DNA of 64,000 bases from an uncultured Granulosicoccaceae bacterium (GCA_938041955.1 CALISD010000088.1:1-64000), one strand, 5' to 3'. Positions 43,596 to 52,304 are shown, counted from the first letter of the stretch. Made by a program: numbers and translations. The notes: generated by a model from the letters alone, not told the origin.

Positions 43596-45006
43596 TGCTG
43601 ACCTCCCCGTTTGCCGCAACCGCCCAGCTTTGGATACCATTAAGATGATAGATAGAGCCGTATTTCCCACCATCTAACCCACGGGCTTGCACTAACTCTT
43701 TGATCGTTGGCTGCACATATCCGGTCTCATCCTGACACCGGCTTTGCAACACAGCCGGCTTACCATCCCACTGCCACGGAAAACGAAATCGCGTGTGGCA
43801 CACGGGCATCACCGGGTTCTGCAATTCAGCTAGCTGCCAGGTGTTACCTCCATCAGCAGACACTTCAACCCGTTTGACTCTGCCACGGCCCGACCAGGCC
43901 AGCCCGCTCACCTCATAGAAACCTGAACCAGGTAATTTCATTTCACCAGAAGGAAAGGTGATTACCGACTTGGCCTCCATGGTAAAAGAGAACTGTCGGG
44001 CTTTGCCTCCCTGCAAAAGATCGGTGTACTTAGAGGTTTCTTCACGCGTCATAAAAGGCTTGTCACTTATCTCTAAACGCCGCAGCCACTTGATGTGAGT
44101 ATTGCCTTCAAAACCCGGTAGCAGCAATCGCAGTGGATACCCCTGCTCTGGTCGAAGCGCCTCACCGTTTTGCGCATAGACCACCATCGCGTCGTCCCAT
44201 GCCTTGTCAAGCGGAACACTTCGGGTCATTACCGCCGCATCTGCACCCTCCGCCAGAATCCATGCGGCGCCGTCCTGTACGCCGACTTCACGTAACAAAG
44301 TCGACAGTGGAACACCCGTCCATTCTGAAGTACTGGTTAATCCATGTGTACCTTGCACTGTTTTTAACGTCGGTTGCCGCCACTCTGTTAGTCCGTTACC
44401 AGAACACTCTATAAAGTGGAATCGAGAGACCGAAGGAAATCGTTTGAGATCTTCCATACTGTACTTCTTTGCACCATTTACCATCCCATGCAAAATTAGT
44501 GAGTGTGTGGCCGGATTTATATTCGGTATACCGCCGTGATGGCGTTCGAAGTGCAGCCCCGAAGGGGTAATAATACCGCTGCTATCATCCAGCGGCGTCA
44601 TGGTCCAGGATGACTCTCTGGTCGCGGTAGGGAATCTGGTTCGGATGGCATCTTCAAACTGGGAGCGGGAGCCATACCCGTCATCATCACTGGTCAAACG
44701 GCCCTGCACCTTAGTTGGATCGTCCTGTACCGGATAATCTATCGAACCGGCAGGCACCGCTGCCCTTGCCGCAGAGGATGTCATTGCTGAAGCACCTACC
44801 GCTGCAGCACCCGCAAGAAATTTCCTGCGAGTAGTCAGGTCAGTTTCATCTGAGCGACTCGAAGGGAACATGCCATCCTTACACTCACAAGCCTCAGCCT
44901 CTTCGCTTTGCCTTCGTCGTTTGCGCAAGGCCTTCTGCTCAGCATCAATCATCCCCTGAATGGTAGATTGCATTTTCTGTTCGTACTCTTTGTCAGTACT
45001 ACTCAT
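43579..45006 (-). CDS. soxC: SoxC-like molybdopterin sulfite dehydrogenase, Tat-exported
   Basis: A 475-residue sulfite-oxidase-fold enzyme. TTRRKFLAGAAAVGA (twin arginines 60-61) is a Tat signal, preceded by an unusually long ~55-residue cytoplasmic extension. The start at 45006 has a good AAGGGG site, while Met46 is a possible alternative start. FHFIECSGNGLTEW with Cys201 provides the Mo ligand, and ITPSGLHFERHHGGIPNI is the SoxC hallmark. In true Sox systems SoxCD oxidises sulfane sulfur on SoxY. No soxYZ, soxAX or soxB is present, so periplasmic sulfite oxidation is the more likely role (inference). Confidence 0.87.
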   Translation of the reverse strand: MSSTDKEYEQKMQSTIQGMIDAEQKALRKRRRQSEEAEACECKDGMFPSSRSDETDLTTRRKFLAGAAAVGASAMTSSAARAAVPAGSIDYPVQDDPTKVQGRLTSDDDGYGSRSQFEDAIRTRFPTATRESSWTMTPLDDSSGIITPSGLHFERHHGGIPNINPATHSLILHGMVNGAKKYSMEDLKRFPSVSRFHFIECSGNGLTEWRQPTLKTVQGTHGLTSTSEWTGVPLSTLLREVGVQDGAAWILAEGADAAVMTRSVPLDKAWDDAMVVYAQNGEALRPEQGYPLRLLLPGFEGNTHIKWLRRLEISDKPFMTREETSKYTDLLQGGKARQFSFTMEAKSVITFPSGEMKLPGSGFYEVSGLAWSGRGRVKRVEVSADGGNTWQLAELQNPVMPVCHTRFRFPWQWDGKPAVLQSRCQDETGYVQPTIKELVQARGLDGGKYGSIYHLNGIQSWAVAANGEVSNVHQY

Positions 45007-45268
45007 CGAAAGCCCCTTGAGTGTTTATGAATAAGTTAAAGTGTTGGTGTGTTGTCCTCACTACTGCGGTGGGTGTAGAACGCAAGCGAATTAGTATCAG
45101 CTGCGTTAATCAGACTAAGCTCAAATCATGGAGTTTGTACAATTGATACTGCTAACCACCCGATTGCCGGCATCTATCGAAGTGACGGTCGACCAACAAC
45201 TAAGGATAAAGTATCGGGGATTACCTTATCTAAAGCAGGTAACTATCAATAGCCCGTTCGAACAGAGA

Positions 45269-46330
45269 TCACGCAAATTTGTCGTAGCGAATCTGTTCTG
45301 CTGAAAATCCCTTGCTGCCAACAAGCTCCCGTATCGATGCATCTACCATCGGCGGAGGACCTGCAATAAAAGCCATTGTGTCGGTATCTGCGCGCACAGA
45401 GTTAATCTGCTCGTGCACAAAGCCCCGGGCAATTTTCAGTTTATCCAGTGGTTCTGCTGAGTCACTCGCTATGTCATTACTGCCAACGGCGTCCGCGACG
45501 TCTGACAATGCGATGGTTATTTTCAGAGTGTCCGGGTAAGTCGCAGCAAGCTTTTTAAGCTCGGTCACATAGAACATATCCTGACTTGATCGAACACCAA
45601 AGATCAGATCAACGCTGTGCTTTTCCAGATAACCGATTTGATCTGCCTGCTGTAGCATCGCCATCATACCTGCAATGCCTGACCCTCCCGCCAGTAACAG
45701 TAGATTACGCTGCAACTGTGGTTCAAACACCGCATGTCCGAGCGGCCCAAACAGGGTAACAGCAGCACTGGACAAAGATTTTTCAAACAACCACTCTGAC
45801 ACTTTACCGCCTTTGTACTGCTTTATAACAAACTCAAGTCGGTCAGTGTGAGGCGCATAATTTACCATCGAATAAGCACGTGCACCGTCAACACCCGGCA
45901 ACTGAAGCAATGCAAATTGTCCCGCCTGAAAACTCACTTCATTCTCTAGCGTGATGCAGAAAGACATTACATCGTCGGTCAATTTATTAAAGTCGGTAAT
46001 CGTGCCTGCCAAATGATCAGGTGTTGCCAAATCAGAATCACTTACTGACACCGCAGAAGGAATTCGAATTTCACAATCCGATAGTGCGGAACACTGGCAC
46101 ATCAGAAATTCGCCACGATCAACCTTAAGCGCCTTAAGACCCGGTGCATCGCGCCAACCATAATTCAAAGCACCCGATACCAGCTTAGCCCGACAACTGC
46201 CACAAGTGCCGGTGGCGCATTCATAAGGAACTGTCAGCCGGTTCTGCAACGCCGCGTATAGAATTTTTTCATGCGGGCGACACTGAAAGGTCAGAGGCTC
46301 TCCCGCTTTACGCGATATCGTGATATTCAC
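45269..46330 (-). CDS. msmD: Methanesulfonate monooxygenase reductase component
   Basis: Passes electrons from NAD(P)H to the Rieske ferredoxin. The 353 residues hold an N-terminal plant-type [2Fe-2S] domain with Cys38, 43, 46 and 78 (CATGTCGSC, then MCQC), an FAD domain with ARAYSMVNY near residue 135, and a nucleotide domain with LLLAGGSGIAGMMAML. It is the last of the four oxygenase genes, 33 bases after the ferredoxin gene. Order and sizes match msmABCD of Methylosulfonomonas. Confidence 0.88.
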   Translation of the reverse strand: MNITISRKAGEPLTFQCRPHEKILYAALQNRLTVPYECATGTCGSCRAKLVSGALNYGWRDAPGLKALKVDRGEFLMCQCSALSDCEIRIPSAVSVSDSDLATPDHLAGTITDFNKLTDDVMSFCITLENEVSFQAGQFALLQLPGVDGARAYSMVNYAPHTDRLEFVIKQYKGGKVSEWLFEKSLSSAAVTLFGPLGHAVFEPQLQRNLLLLAGGSGIAGMMAMLQQADQIGYLEKHSVDLIFGVRSSQDMFYVTELKKLAATYPDTLKITIALSDVADAVGSNDIASDSAEPLDKLKIARGFVHEQINSVRADTDTMAFIAGPPPMVDASIRELVGSKGFSAEQIRYDKFA

Positions 46331-46363
46331 ATTGAGTATGAAACGGTATTTATCAGCGGCAAC

Positions 46364-46720
46364 TCAATAGTCGTCATCGTCATCATCTTCGTCGAAATCG
46401 TATTCAAGTTCTTTTTCAAGATTCACCATCACCTGATCACCATCGAGACGAACGTCGTACATTAATATCGGCCGCTCTGCGGGTCCTTTCGCCTCTCCGG
46501 TACGCATATCCCATTGCCATAGATGTTTTGTGCAGGTAAGCACTCCATCAGCACAGATCCCTGACTCATCTAGCGGCTCTTCCATATGCGGACAAACTGG
46601 CGGGTAGGCGCGAAAGCCATCACCCACATTGGCAACAAGCAATGCAATGCCATCCACTTTACACAGCTTTAGTGTTTGTTCTGATACATCCTGAGTAGAG
46701 CAAACCGGTTTCCAGGTCAT
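46364..46720 (-). CDS. msmC: Methanesulfonate monooxygenase Rieske ferredoxin
   Basis: A 118-residue [2Fe-2S] Rieske ferredoxin with Cys43, His45, Cys63 and His66 (CPH, 17 residues, CTKH), the normal spacing. The C-terminus is extremely acidic, ending EYDFDEDDDDDDY, which may dock with a basic patch on a partner. It lies between the small oxygenase subunit and the reductase, as in known msm operons. Confidence 0.88.
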   Translation of the reverse strand: MTWKPVCSTQDVSEQTLKLCKVDGIALLVANVGDGFRAYPPVCPHMEEPLDESGICADGVLTCTKHLWQWDMRTGEAKGPAERPILMYDVRLDGDQVMVNLEKELEYDFDEDDDDDDY

Positions 46721-46821
46721 TGAGTATAACTCTCGTTAGTTCCCGGGCTAATGCCCGGTTATTGATTGAATTGGGTAGCAACCGCCGCAAAAGCAGCCGT
46801 TGTATAAATACGCTTCCAAGT

Positions 46822-47325
46822 CTATATCGGGTAGTGAGACCCCTTGTCCAGTCTTCTGGTATCCAGCTGAACTTCGCGCTCTATAAACTTCACATCATCT
46901 TCATTAACGCGGAACTTATCGCAGTAGCGCCCAACCAGAAACACTTTCGATTCACCGGAATCAACATGGCAATTCACACCATCAAGCATGGTTTGATACA
47001 CCAGCACCGAGGATACAGCGGTGGCAGTTTTATTTTCTTCATCCACCTCAACCTCATACACCGAACAGTGCCTCTTCAACGGCGAATGATCACTATTGTG
47101 TTTAGGTAGCATCTCCATCATGGTGCGCATATCTTCACGATTGCCACTGAGGTACGTCATATTGCGCTGTATTTCCGGGCTATACGCGGTGATAGCATAA
47201 GAGAAATCGTCATCACACAGATTCAGCCATTTCTCCCAGTTCATGTCATCTTTATACATACAAGATTTGTAAACAGCCTCTCGCACAGCGGTTGCCGCAC
47301 TGGCTCTGTCTTTAATTTCAGCCAT
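46822..47325 (-). CDS. msmB: Methanesulfonate monooxygenase small (beta) subunit
   Basis: A 167-residue protein of the ring-hydroxylating-dioxygenase beta-subunit fold (SnoaL-like cone), with a structural rather than catalytic role. Helical N-terminus AATAVREAVYKSCMYKDDMNWEKWLNLCDDDFSYAI, then strands TATAVSSVLVYQTML and KVFLVGRYCDKFRV. It lies 150 bases after msmA with a hairpin in the gap. Confidence 0.85.
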   Translation of the reverse strand: MAEIKDRASAATAVREAVYKSCMYKDDMNWEKWLNLCDDDFSYAITAYSPEIQRNMTYLSGNREDMRTMMEMLPKHNSDHSPLKRHCSVYEVEVDEENKTATAVSSVLVYQTMLDGVNCHVDSGESKVFLVGRYCDKFRVNEDDVKFIEREVQLDTRRLDKGSHYPI

Positions 47326-47430
47326 TGTTTATCTTCCCCCAATAATATGAAACTACTCAAGCAGCCCAACCATATGTTGTGCTCCGCTTGTGCCTTGAAC
47401 TCATACAGCGAACATACAAAGCCGAAGATA

Positions 47431-47466
47431 CTGGAACATCGCACAACAATATTCACGATGCTCCAG
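47431..47466 (-). terminator. Stem-loop between msmA and msmB
   Basis: CTGGAACATCG and CGATGCTCCAG pair over 11 positions with one A/C mismatch around a 14-base loop, starting 10 bases after the msmA stop. No T-run follows, so an intercistronic RNA-stability or processing role is more likely than full termination. Confidence 0.45.
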
Positions 47467-47475
47467 TCCTCAGCC

Positions 47476-48750
47476 CTACGCTAAAGCTTCCTCTTTGGAT
47501 TTACTTTCCGCTTTACTCGGCTCCGAAAAGGGCTTAGTCGGGTCACTCGGAGATCTATTCATCCAACGGCCCCATTCCTCGTAAAAATGGCGCATGCCAT
47601 TTTCATCATGAATGGTTTCGTTTTCATGTCGACCATGGAGTATTTTCCTTGGCTCCGCCTGCGCATCCATACTGACCCCCTGCCCGGTAACGGCAAGCAG
47701 ATCTTCATGCAGGTTGCGTCCAAATGGACCCCATATACTATTGTGGTGTTCAATCCGATGGCGTCGTGTGGCTTCATCATCACTCTTAAGTCCAAGGCCG
47801 CGAAACTCAATCATGACCTTGTCCGGCCCCAGTGGCGTCATCAGATCGCATCGAAGCGATGAACCACGCAAATTGAAATTCACCCCCGGAAACATATCGA
47901 TCATGTACCAGTGATTGGGAGGCAAATGAGGAAACGAAATTGCCGCACGCGAATCGAAGCCTTCGTAGTTATCGTACTGAACTTCAAAACTACCGACGTT
48001 AATATGGCCATTGTCAAAGCCCATATTCTTACGTGCGAAATACCCATCGTTAAACCCGGTAATGCGATTATGATAGTGAAGATAGTCGTGGTAAAACTCG
48101 CAATTAGTATCGTGCCAAAGCTTGTAATTGCAAGGGATAATCGCCTTGTGATAGTGAAAGATCTCAAGCGGCTCCTCGTCAAGTGATGGTTGCAGACATT
48201 CAAGTGCACCGGCAGACCATTCTTTTACATCCATACCAATATCATCATCCAGGCAGACCCAGATAAAACCGCCGAAATAGACCTCGCACTTAAGCTCCCG
48301 CAATCCAACCTGCGACTTCTTCAATCGATCCTGATAACCCTCCTCCTGACGCGATATGTATACGCAACGACCTTTCATATCAAATTGCCATGCGTGAAAC
48401 ATACAGGTCATATGACGAGGGTTTCCGGAGGGCGAGCCATCTAGAAAAGTGCCTGACGGGCGTCGCTCTATCATGTTGCCTCGATGCGGACAAACATTTA
48501 AAAACGCACGTACCTGCATATCTTTACCACGAACCAGAATAACCGGTTCACGAGCAATAGTTACCGTTCTAAAGTCATAGGCTTTAGCAAGCTCCGACTC
48601 ATGACAGACCGGTATCCAGGCTTTTTTAAAGATCTTTTCGAGCTCTTCCTCAAAAATGCCTTCATCGGAATAAATCCGACTATCAACATACTCATCCGCC
48701 TTAAACGGAGGCGGGGCGTTCCACTCTGCGTGATTTCTGCTTTTTGCCAT
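47476..48750 (-). CDS. msmA: Methanesulfonate monooxygenase large (alpha) subunit
   Basis: Catalytic hydroxylase subunit, 424 residues. It cleaves methanesulfonate with O2 and NADH to formaldehyde and sulfite in characterised homologues. The Rieske ligands are Cys87, His89, Cys116 and His119: exactly 26 residues separate His89 and Cys116. Most Rieske oxygenases have 15-17 there, and X26 is the reported hallmark of MsmA. The mononuclear-iron region is WHDTNCEFYHDYLHYHNR (residues 212-229), with Glu218, His221 and His225/227. The start has a good AGGAGA site and lies 50 bases inside the PanB-like gene. A related short-chain sulfonate remains possible as substrate. Confidence 0.9.
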   Translation of the reverse strand: MAKSRNHAEWNAPPPFKADEYVDSRIYSDEGIFEEELEKIFKKAWIPVCHESELAKAYDFRTVTIAREPVILVRGKDMQVRAFLNVCPHRGNMIERRPSGTFLDGSPSGNPRHMTCMFHAWQFDMKGRCVYISRQEEGYQDRLKKSQVGLRELKCEVYFGGFIWVCLDDDIGMDVKEWSAGALECLQPSLDEEPLEIFHYHKAIIPCNYKLWHDTNCEFYHDYLHYHNRITGFNDGYFARKNMGFDNGHINVGSFEVQYDNYEGFDSRAAISFPHLPPNHWYMIDMFPGVNFNLRGSSLRCDLMTPLGPDKVMIEFRGLGLKSDDEATRRHRIEHHNSIWGPFGRNLHEDLLAVTGQGVSMDAQAEPRKILHGRHENETIHDENGMRHFYEEWGRWMNRSPSDPTKPFSEPSKAESKSKEEALA

Positions 48751-49654
48751 CTTTTTTATCTCCTGTTGCGGATTGCTTAAGACGTGAAGCCCATTTCATC
48801 ATTTTGGCGAATTTTTCAAGCTCTTCATCAGCCATATACACCGTATGTTCAGGCCCCGGATAAGTCTGATCTTTTACGTCAGCCATATACCGCTTATAAA
48901 CATCTTCAATGATAGGGATTAGATCGGTATAGACTTTAGAGTGCCGCGGTAAGTGCTCCTCATATAAGTGAAACAAATCCGAACCGATGATATGAACACC
49001 ATGTGCCTTGTTACCTGCACCCAAACTGATCACCGGGACCGGCAGTGTTTCCGTCAGGTATTCGCATACCTCCTCACTGGTGACTTCACACATTATTGAG
49101 AAGCAGCCGGCATCAACCATTGCATGTGCATCGTCTATGAGTTCTTTCGCTCGATCAGCTGTTTTACCCTGAGCAAAGAAACCACCCAACTGAGGCATAC
49201 GCATGGGTGTAATACCGATATGACCCTGCACTGGAATACCCGCTTTGACAATCGCCTCAATCGCTTTAGCATGATGCTGATTGCCTTCGCACTTCATCAC
49301 TTCGGCATTTGCACGGGCGACAAAAGCGCCCGCATTTTCGACTGCCTGCTCAGGTGAAACATGGAAGCTCCAATACGGCATATCGACCATACGCAAACCG
49401 TATTGGCTACCACGGTCAATGGCCATCGCCATCATCATCACTTCTTCAAACGTTACCGAGACCGTACTCTTGTGACCGAACAACACCATACCGCCGGTAT
49501 CTGAAACACATAGAATGTCCACACCCAGACGATCGGCGATCACCGCATTGCGATAATCGTAGACAGCCAACTGAACTATCTGTTCTTTGTCGCGCATTTT
49601 GCGCTGCAATTCGCGAATCGTAATTTTCTTACGCTTTGTCGTTTTCTCTGCCAC
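48701..49654 (-). CDS. PanB-like ketopantoate hydroxymethyltransferase in the msm operon
   Basis: A 317-residue homologue of PanB, which adds a hydroxymethyl group from 5,10-methylene-THF to 2-ketoisovalerate. Mg2+ ligands are kept (VSDTGGMVLFGH and MVDMPYWSF match E. coli Asp45 and Asp84), as are the catalytic Glu (IMCEVTSEEV, E. coli Glu181) and GHIGITP. A ~35-residue lysine-rich C-terminal tail is extra. The GTG start follows GGGGGAG. First gene of the msm operon, overlapping msmA by 50 bases. No panC/panD is nearby, so it may capture the C1 unit released from the sulfonate (inference). Confidence 0.85.
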   Translation of the reverse strand: MAEKTTKRKKITIRELQRKMRDKEQIVQLAVYDYRNAVIADRLGVDILCVSDTGGMVLFGHKSTVSVTFEEVMMMAMAIDRGSQYGLRMVDMPYWSFHVSPEQAVENAGAFVARANAEVMKCEGNQHHAKAIEAIVKAGIPVQGHIGITPMRMPQLGGFFAQGKTADRAKELIDDAHAMVDAGCFSIMCEVTSEEVCEYLTETLPVPVISLGAGNKAHGVHIIGSDLFHLYEEHLPRHSKVYTDLIPIIEDVYKRYMADVKDQTYPGPEHTVYMADEELEKFAKMMKWASRLKQSATGDKKDGKKQKSRRVERPASV

Positions 49655-49791
49655 TGAACGCTCCCCCTGCCTGCCAGTTTTGATGGGATTGCTGTTCTCT
49701 TACGTGCTTTACGGTGTAAGAGATAAGCAACCTGAGCGTCAGAAGTTACGGTCGCGCCGATACACGGTCAAAATGATTGTGATTATCGCAA

Positions 49792-49846
49792 GATAGACGG
49801 AATCTATCGCAGAGCGAGTTTGATAGGTCTATTCAATAGATTCCGT
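49792..49846. promoter_or_regulatory. LysR-type operator cluster in the lysR/msm intergenic region
   Basis: Nested dyads lie between the divergent starts at 49654 and 50058. GATAGA-N5-TCTATC (49792-49808) contains a T-N11-A LysR box. CTATC-N13-GATAG spans 49804-49826. CTATT-C-AATAG spans 49829-49839. ACGGAATCTAT (49797-49807) is repeated inverted as ATAGATTCCGT (49836-49846). The density of dyads is typical of a LysR activation/repression site. Confidence 0.7.
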
Positions 49847-50057
49847 GTCATAACTGATAACAGATTCTCTGGATTTCAGATGCTCAGGCAACTTTTTGTC
49901 ATACCTGCATTTTCACTTTACTAACTTCAAATCCCGTGTAATGTGTCACTACAAAGGCGGCAATAAAATTTTTATAGCGAGCGCAGCGAACGCAGTAATG
50001 CTTTGTGTGTACGGTATAACTGTAGGGATTGCAGCCCAACGAGAGGAGGAAGACAGG

Positions 50058-50978
50058 ATGTTTCTGCGACAGTTTCACTATGTCGTGGCGCTTGAGCATG
50101 AGTGCCACTTTGGTCGCGCAGCTAAGCGTTGCAACGTATCGCAACCCACGTTGTCGAGTGGCATCAAACAACTGGAAGAAGAGCTCGGCATCCCCATCAT
50201 ACTGCGCCACCAGAAATTCCAGGGCTTTACCGCCGAAGGAATTCGCGTCGTCGAATGGTCAAAACGTTTACTTGCCGACCGCGCCGCCATGGTCGAAGAA
50301 GTTGCGATTATGCGCGACACCATGCATGGCCGACTTCGAATCGGCGCCATGCCGATGAGCTCACCCATGCTGCCGATGGTCAGCAGCTTGTTTTTTTCAC
50401 GCCACCCGCTGGTTCAACTGGATGTGCAGTTTCTGGGATTTGACCAGATGATTCAGGGGTTAAAAAATTTCGAGCTCGATGTCGGAATAACCTACCTGGA
50501 TGATCAGCAACCGCTCGACGGCTACGAAACCATGCCGCTATATGAAAAGAGCTTAAGCCTGTTATTGCCAGATAACGATTGGCTTCCCAATATGACGACC
50601 GCTACCTGGAAGGACGCTGCACAATTACCCCTGTGCCTGCTTTCTCCCTCAATGCATGAACGCCAAATTATGGATGAAGCATTTAGCCAGGCAGGTTACA
50701 CACCGCGGCCGCAACTGGAATCAAACTCAATTCTGCAGTTAGCGTTTCATGTAATGAGTGGCAATATTGCCACTGTTGTACCACAACACTTGAGCCGCAC
50801 AAACAATGTGGTATTTCACGGCACACGTGAAATCTTGTTAAAGGACCCTGTGGTCAGTCAGCAAATCGGCCTCGTATGGGCCAAGGGAACACCCATACAA
50901 CCCATGGCCAAAGCCACTGTATTGTTAATGGAAGAAGCCGCAAGCTCTGGCCTGTTGAAAGAGAACTTCAGTCACTGA
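50058..50978 (+). CDS. LysR-family regulator of the msm locus
   Basis: I start it at the ATG at 50058 (MFLRQFHYVVALEHECHFG), preceded by AGGAGG, giving 306 residues. The open frame upstream adds 54 codons of non-family sequence. The helix-turn-helix is HFGRAAKRCNVSQPTLSSGIKQLEEELG (residues 17-44), followed by a periplasmic-binding-protein-like effector domain. Divergent from the PanB-like/msm operon with clear LysR-type dyads in between. The same half-sites occur upstream of the sulfonate importer region, so it probably controls both. Confidence 0.9.
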   Translation: MFLRQFHYVVALEHECHFGRAAKRCNVSQPTLSSGIKQLEEELGIPIILRHQKFQGFTAEGIRVVEWSKRLLADRAAMVEEVAIMRDTMHGRLRIGAMPMSSPMLPMVSSLFFSRHPLVQLDVQFLGFDQMIQGLKNFELDVGITYLDDQQPLDGYETMPLYEKSLSLLLPDNDWLPNMTTATWKDAAQLPLCLLSPSMHERQIMDEAFSQAGYTPRPQLESNSILQLAFHVMSGNIATVVPQHLSRTNNVVFHGTREILLKDPVVSQQIGLVWAKGTPIQPMAKATVLLMEEAASSGLLKENFSH

Positions 50979-51195
50979 TACTAATTAAAAATAGCTTAGC
51001 TTCTCTCAAGGCTGTGGTTGTGGGCTTTGATTACTTTTATAAGTAAAGCGGCTTAAAGTGACCCGCTGATACCAGACAACCACCACCATGCCTTCAAGCC
51101 AGATCCGTGACACTCGCTCGCCGTGACAACGATAGCTGTGGGAGCTATTCACCGATCACATGGGACTCCCCTATAGCTACGCCGCTGAAGTCAAT

Positions 51196-52080
51196 CTAAT
51201 GCACTACGTTCTCATCACCAAGATTTAAATCACCTCGAAATATCGCCTCAACGTCAATGCTGTCAAAAACATTTTTTGAATTGCAGAACTCGCAGGTAAT
51301 TTCTATTTCACCCTGATCCTTTAAAATGGTTATCGCTTCTTCATAGCCGACACCCTCTATCAACGCCGCCGTTCTTGCACGACTACAACCACATTCAAAG
51401 TGCAGCGGCTCGGGATCAAACACACGTACATCGTCTTCAGCAAATACATGCCTCAGTAATTCGACTGAGTTTTTTTCCAACATTTCCTCCTGCCCTATAG
51501 TTTCAGCCAACAGGTTAACTCTATTCCAGTCATCATCTCTTTCATCTGTGTCGGCATCTTCCAAAGGTAACTGCTGTAGCATCATGCCCGCAGCCCTGCC
51601 TTCACTACAAACCAATAACATTTTAGTAGGTAGCTGCTCTGAGTCTTCAAAGTAACTCGCCAACGTATCTTGCAGGAATTCGCCTTCAGCCTGTACCACG
51701 CCCTGATATACCTCACCTTCTTTGCCACTTTCTATTTGAATGGTAAGCGTTGCATCTCCGAAAATTTCGCTAATCGGCGTTAACGGCGGCTCACTCTTCC
51801 AACGCGCCAATCCGCGTTGACCACCGTCAGCATTACCCTGAACGACCAGCAAGTTTACCGGACCCGTACCACGCGCCTGCAATGTGAGTTTTCCGGAAAA
51901 CTTTATTGTCGATGCCATCAACGGCACAGCCACCATCGCATGGCCAAGTACCTGCTGCACGTTGAGTGGATACTCCGCGCGCGATAATACTTCCCGCCAT
52001 GTCTCGTTAAGTCGAACCAATACACCTCTGACGTTCGCCTTCTCTAGTATAAAGCGGTGTCTCTTGTCGTTATTTTGCAT
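51196..52080 (-). CDS. hslO: Hsp33 redox-regulated chaperone
   Basis: A 294-residue cytoplasmic holdase, activated when its zinc cysteines oxidise. The C-terminal zinc motif is present as ECGCS near residue 237 and CEFC near 269. The N-terminal domain has LNETWREVLSRAEYPLNVQQVLGHAMVA. Standard family length. It is a single gene converging on lysR. Confidence 0.93.
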   Translation of the reverse strand: MQNNDKRHRFILEKANVRGVLVRLNETWREVLSRAEYPLNVQQVLGHAMVAVPLMASTIKFSGKLTLQARGTGPVNLLVVQGNADGGQRGLARWKSEPPLTPISEIFGDATLTIQIESGKEGEVYQGVVQAEGEFLQDTLASYFEDSEQLPTKMLLVCSEGRAAGMMLQQLPLEDADTDERDDDWNRVNLLAETIGQEEMLEKNSVELLRHVFAEDDVRVFDPEPLHFECGCSRARTAALIEGVGYEEAITILKDQGEIEITCEFCNSKNVFDSIDVEAIFRGDLNLGDENVVH

Positions 52081-52304
52081 ATTATTTTTTAACTAAGTAT
52101 CTCTGTGTTCCGGTCTGGCAGAATGTACAACTGGTGCACTTGCAGTGATATGTTTACAGATAGGTAAATTTCGTAACGCCTGTATCAGTATAAGCTCAAT
52201 ATCGTCACACAATTACCTCGAAGTGTTAGTCTACGCGATAGTGCCGATTTACGGCTACATTTTACCCAAGGGCTCCGCTCCTGCCTCGCTGTGAGAATCA
52301 AAGT

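Noticed and set aside
43014-45006. A full Sox thiosulfate oxidation system
   Set aside because: Only the SoxC-like enzyme and one cytochrome are present; soxXYZAB are absent from the window.
47587-47914. Plus-strand frames opposite msmA
   Set aside because: They are antisense shadows of a strongly conserved gene and share no family features.
51120-51190. Long imperfect inverted repeat after hslO (AGCT and GGGAG arms)
   Set aside because: Arms are short and interrupted with a ~20-base loop and no T-run; not convincing as a terminator.
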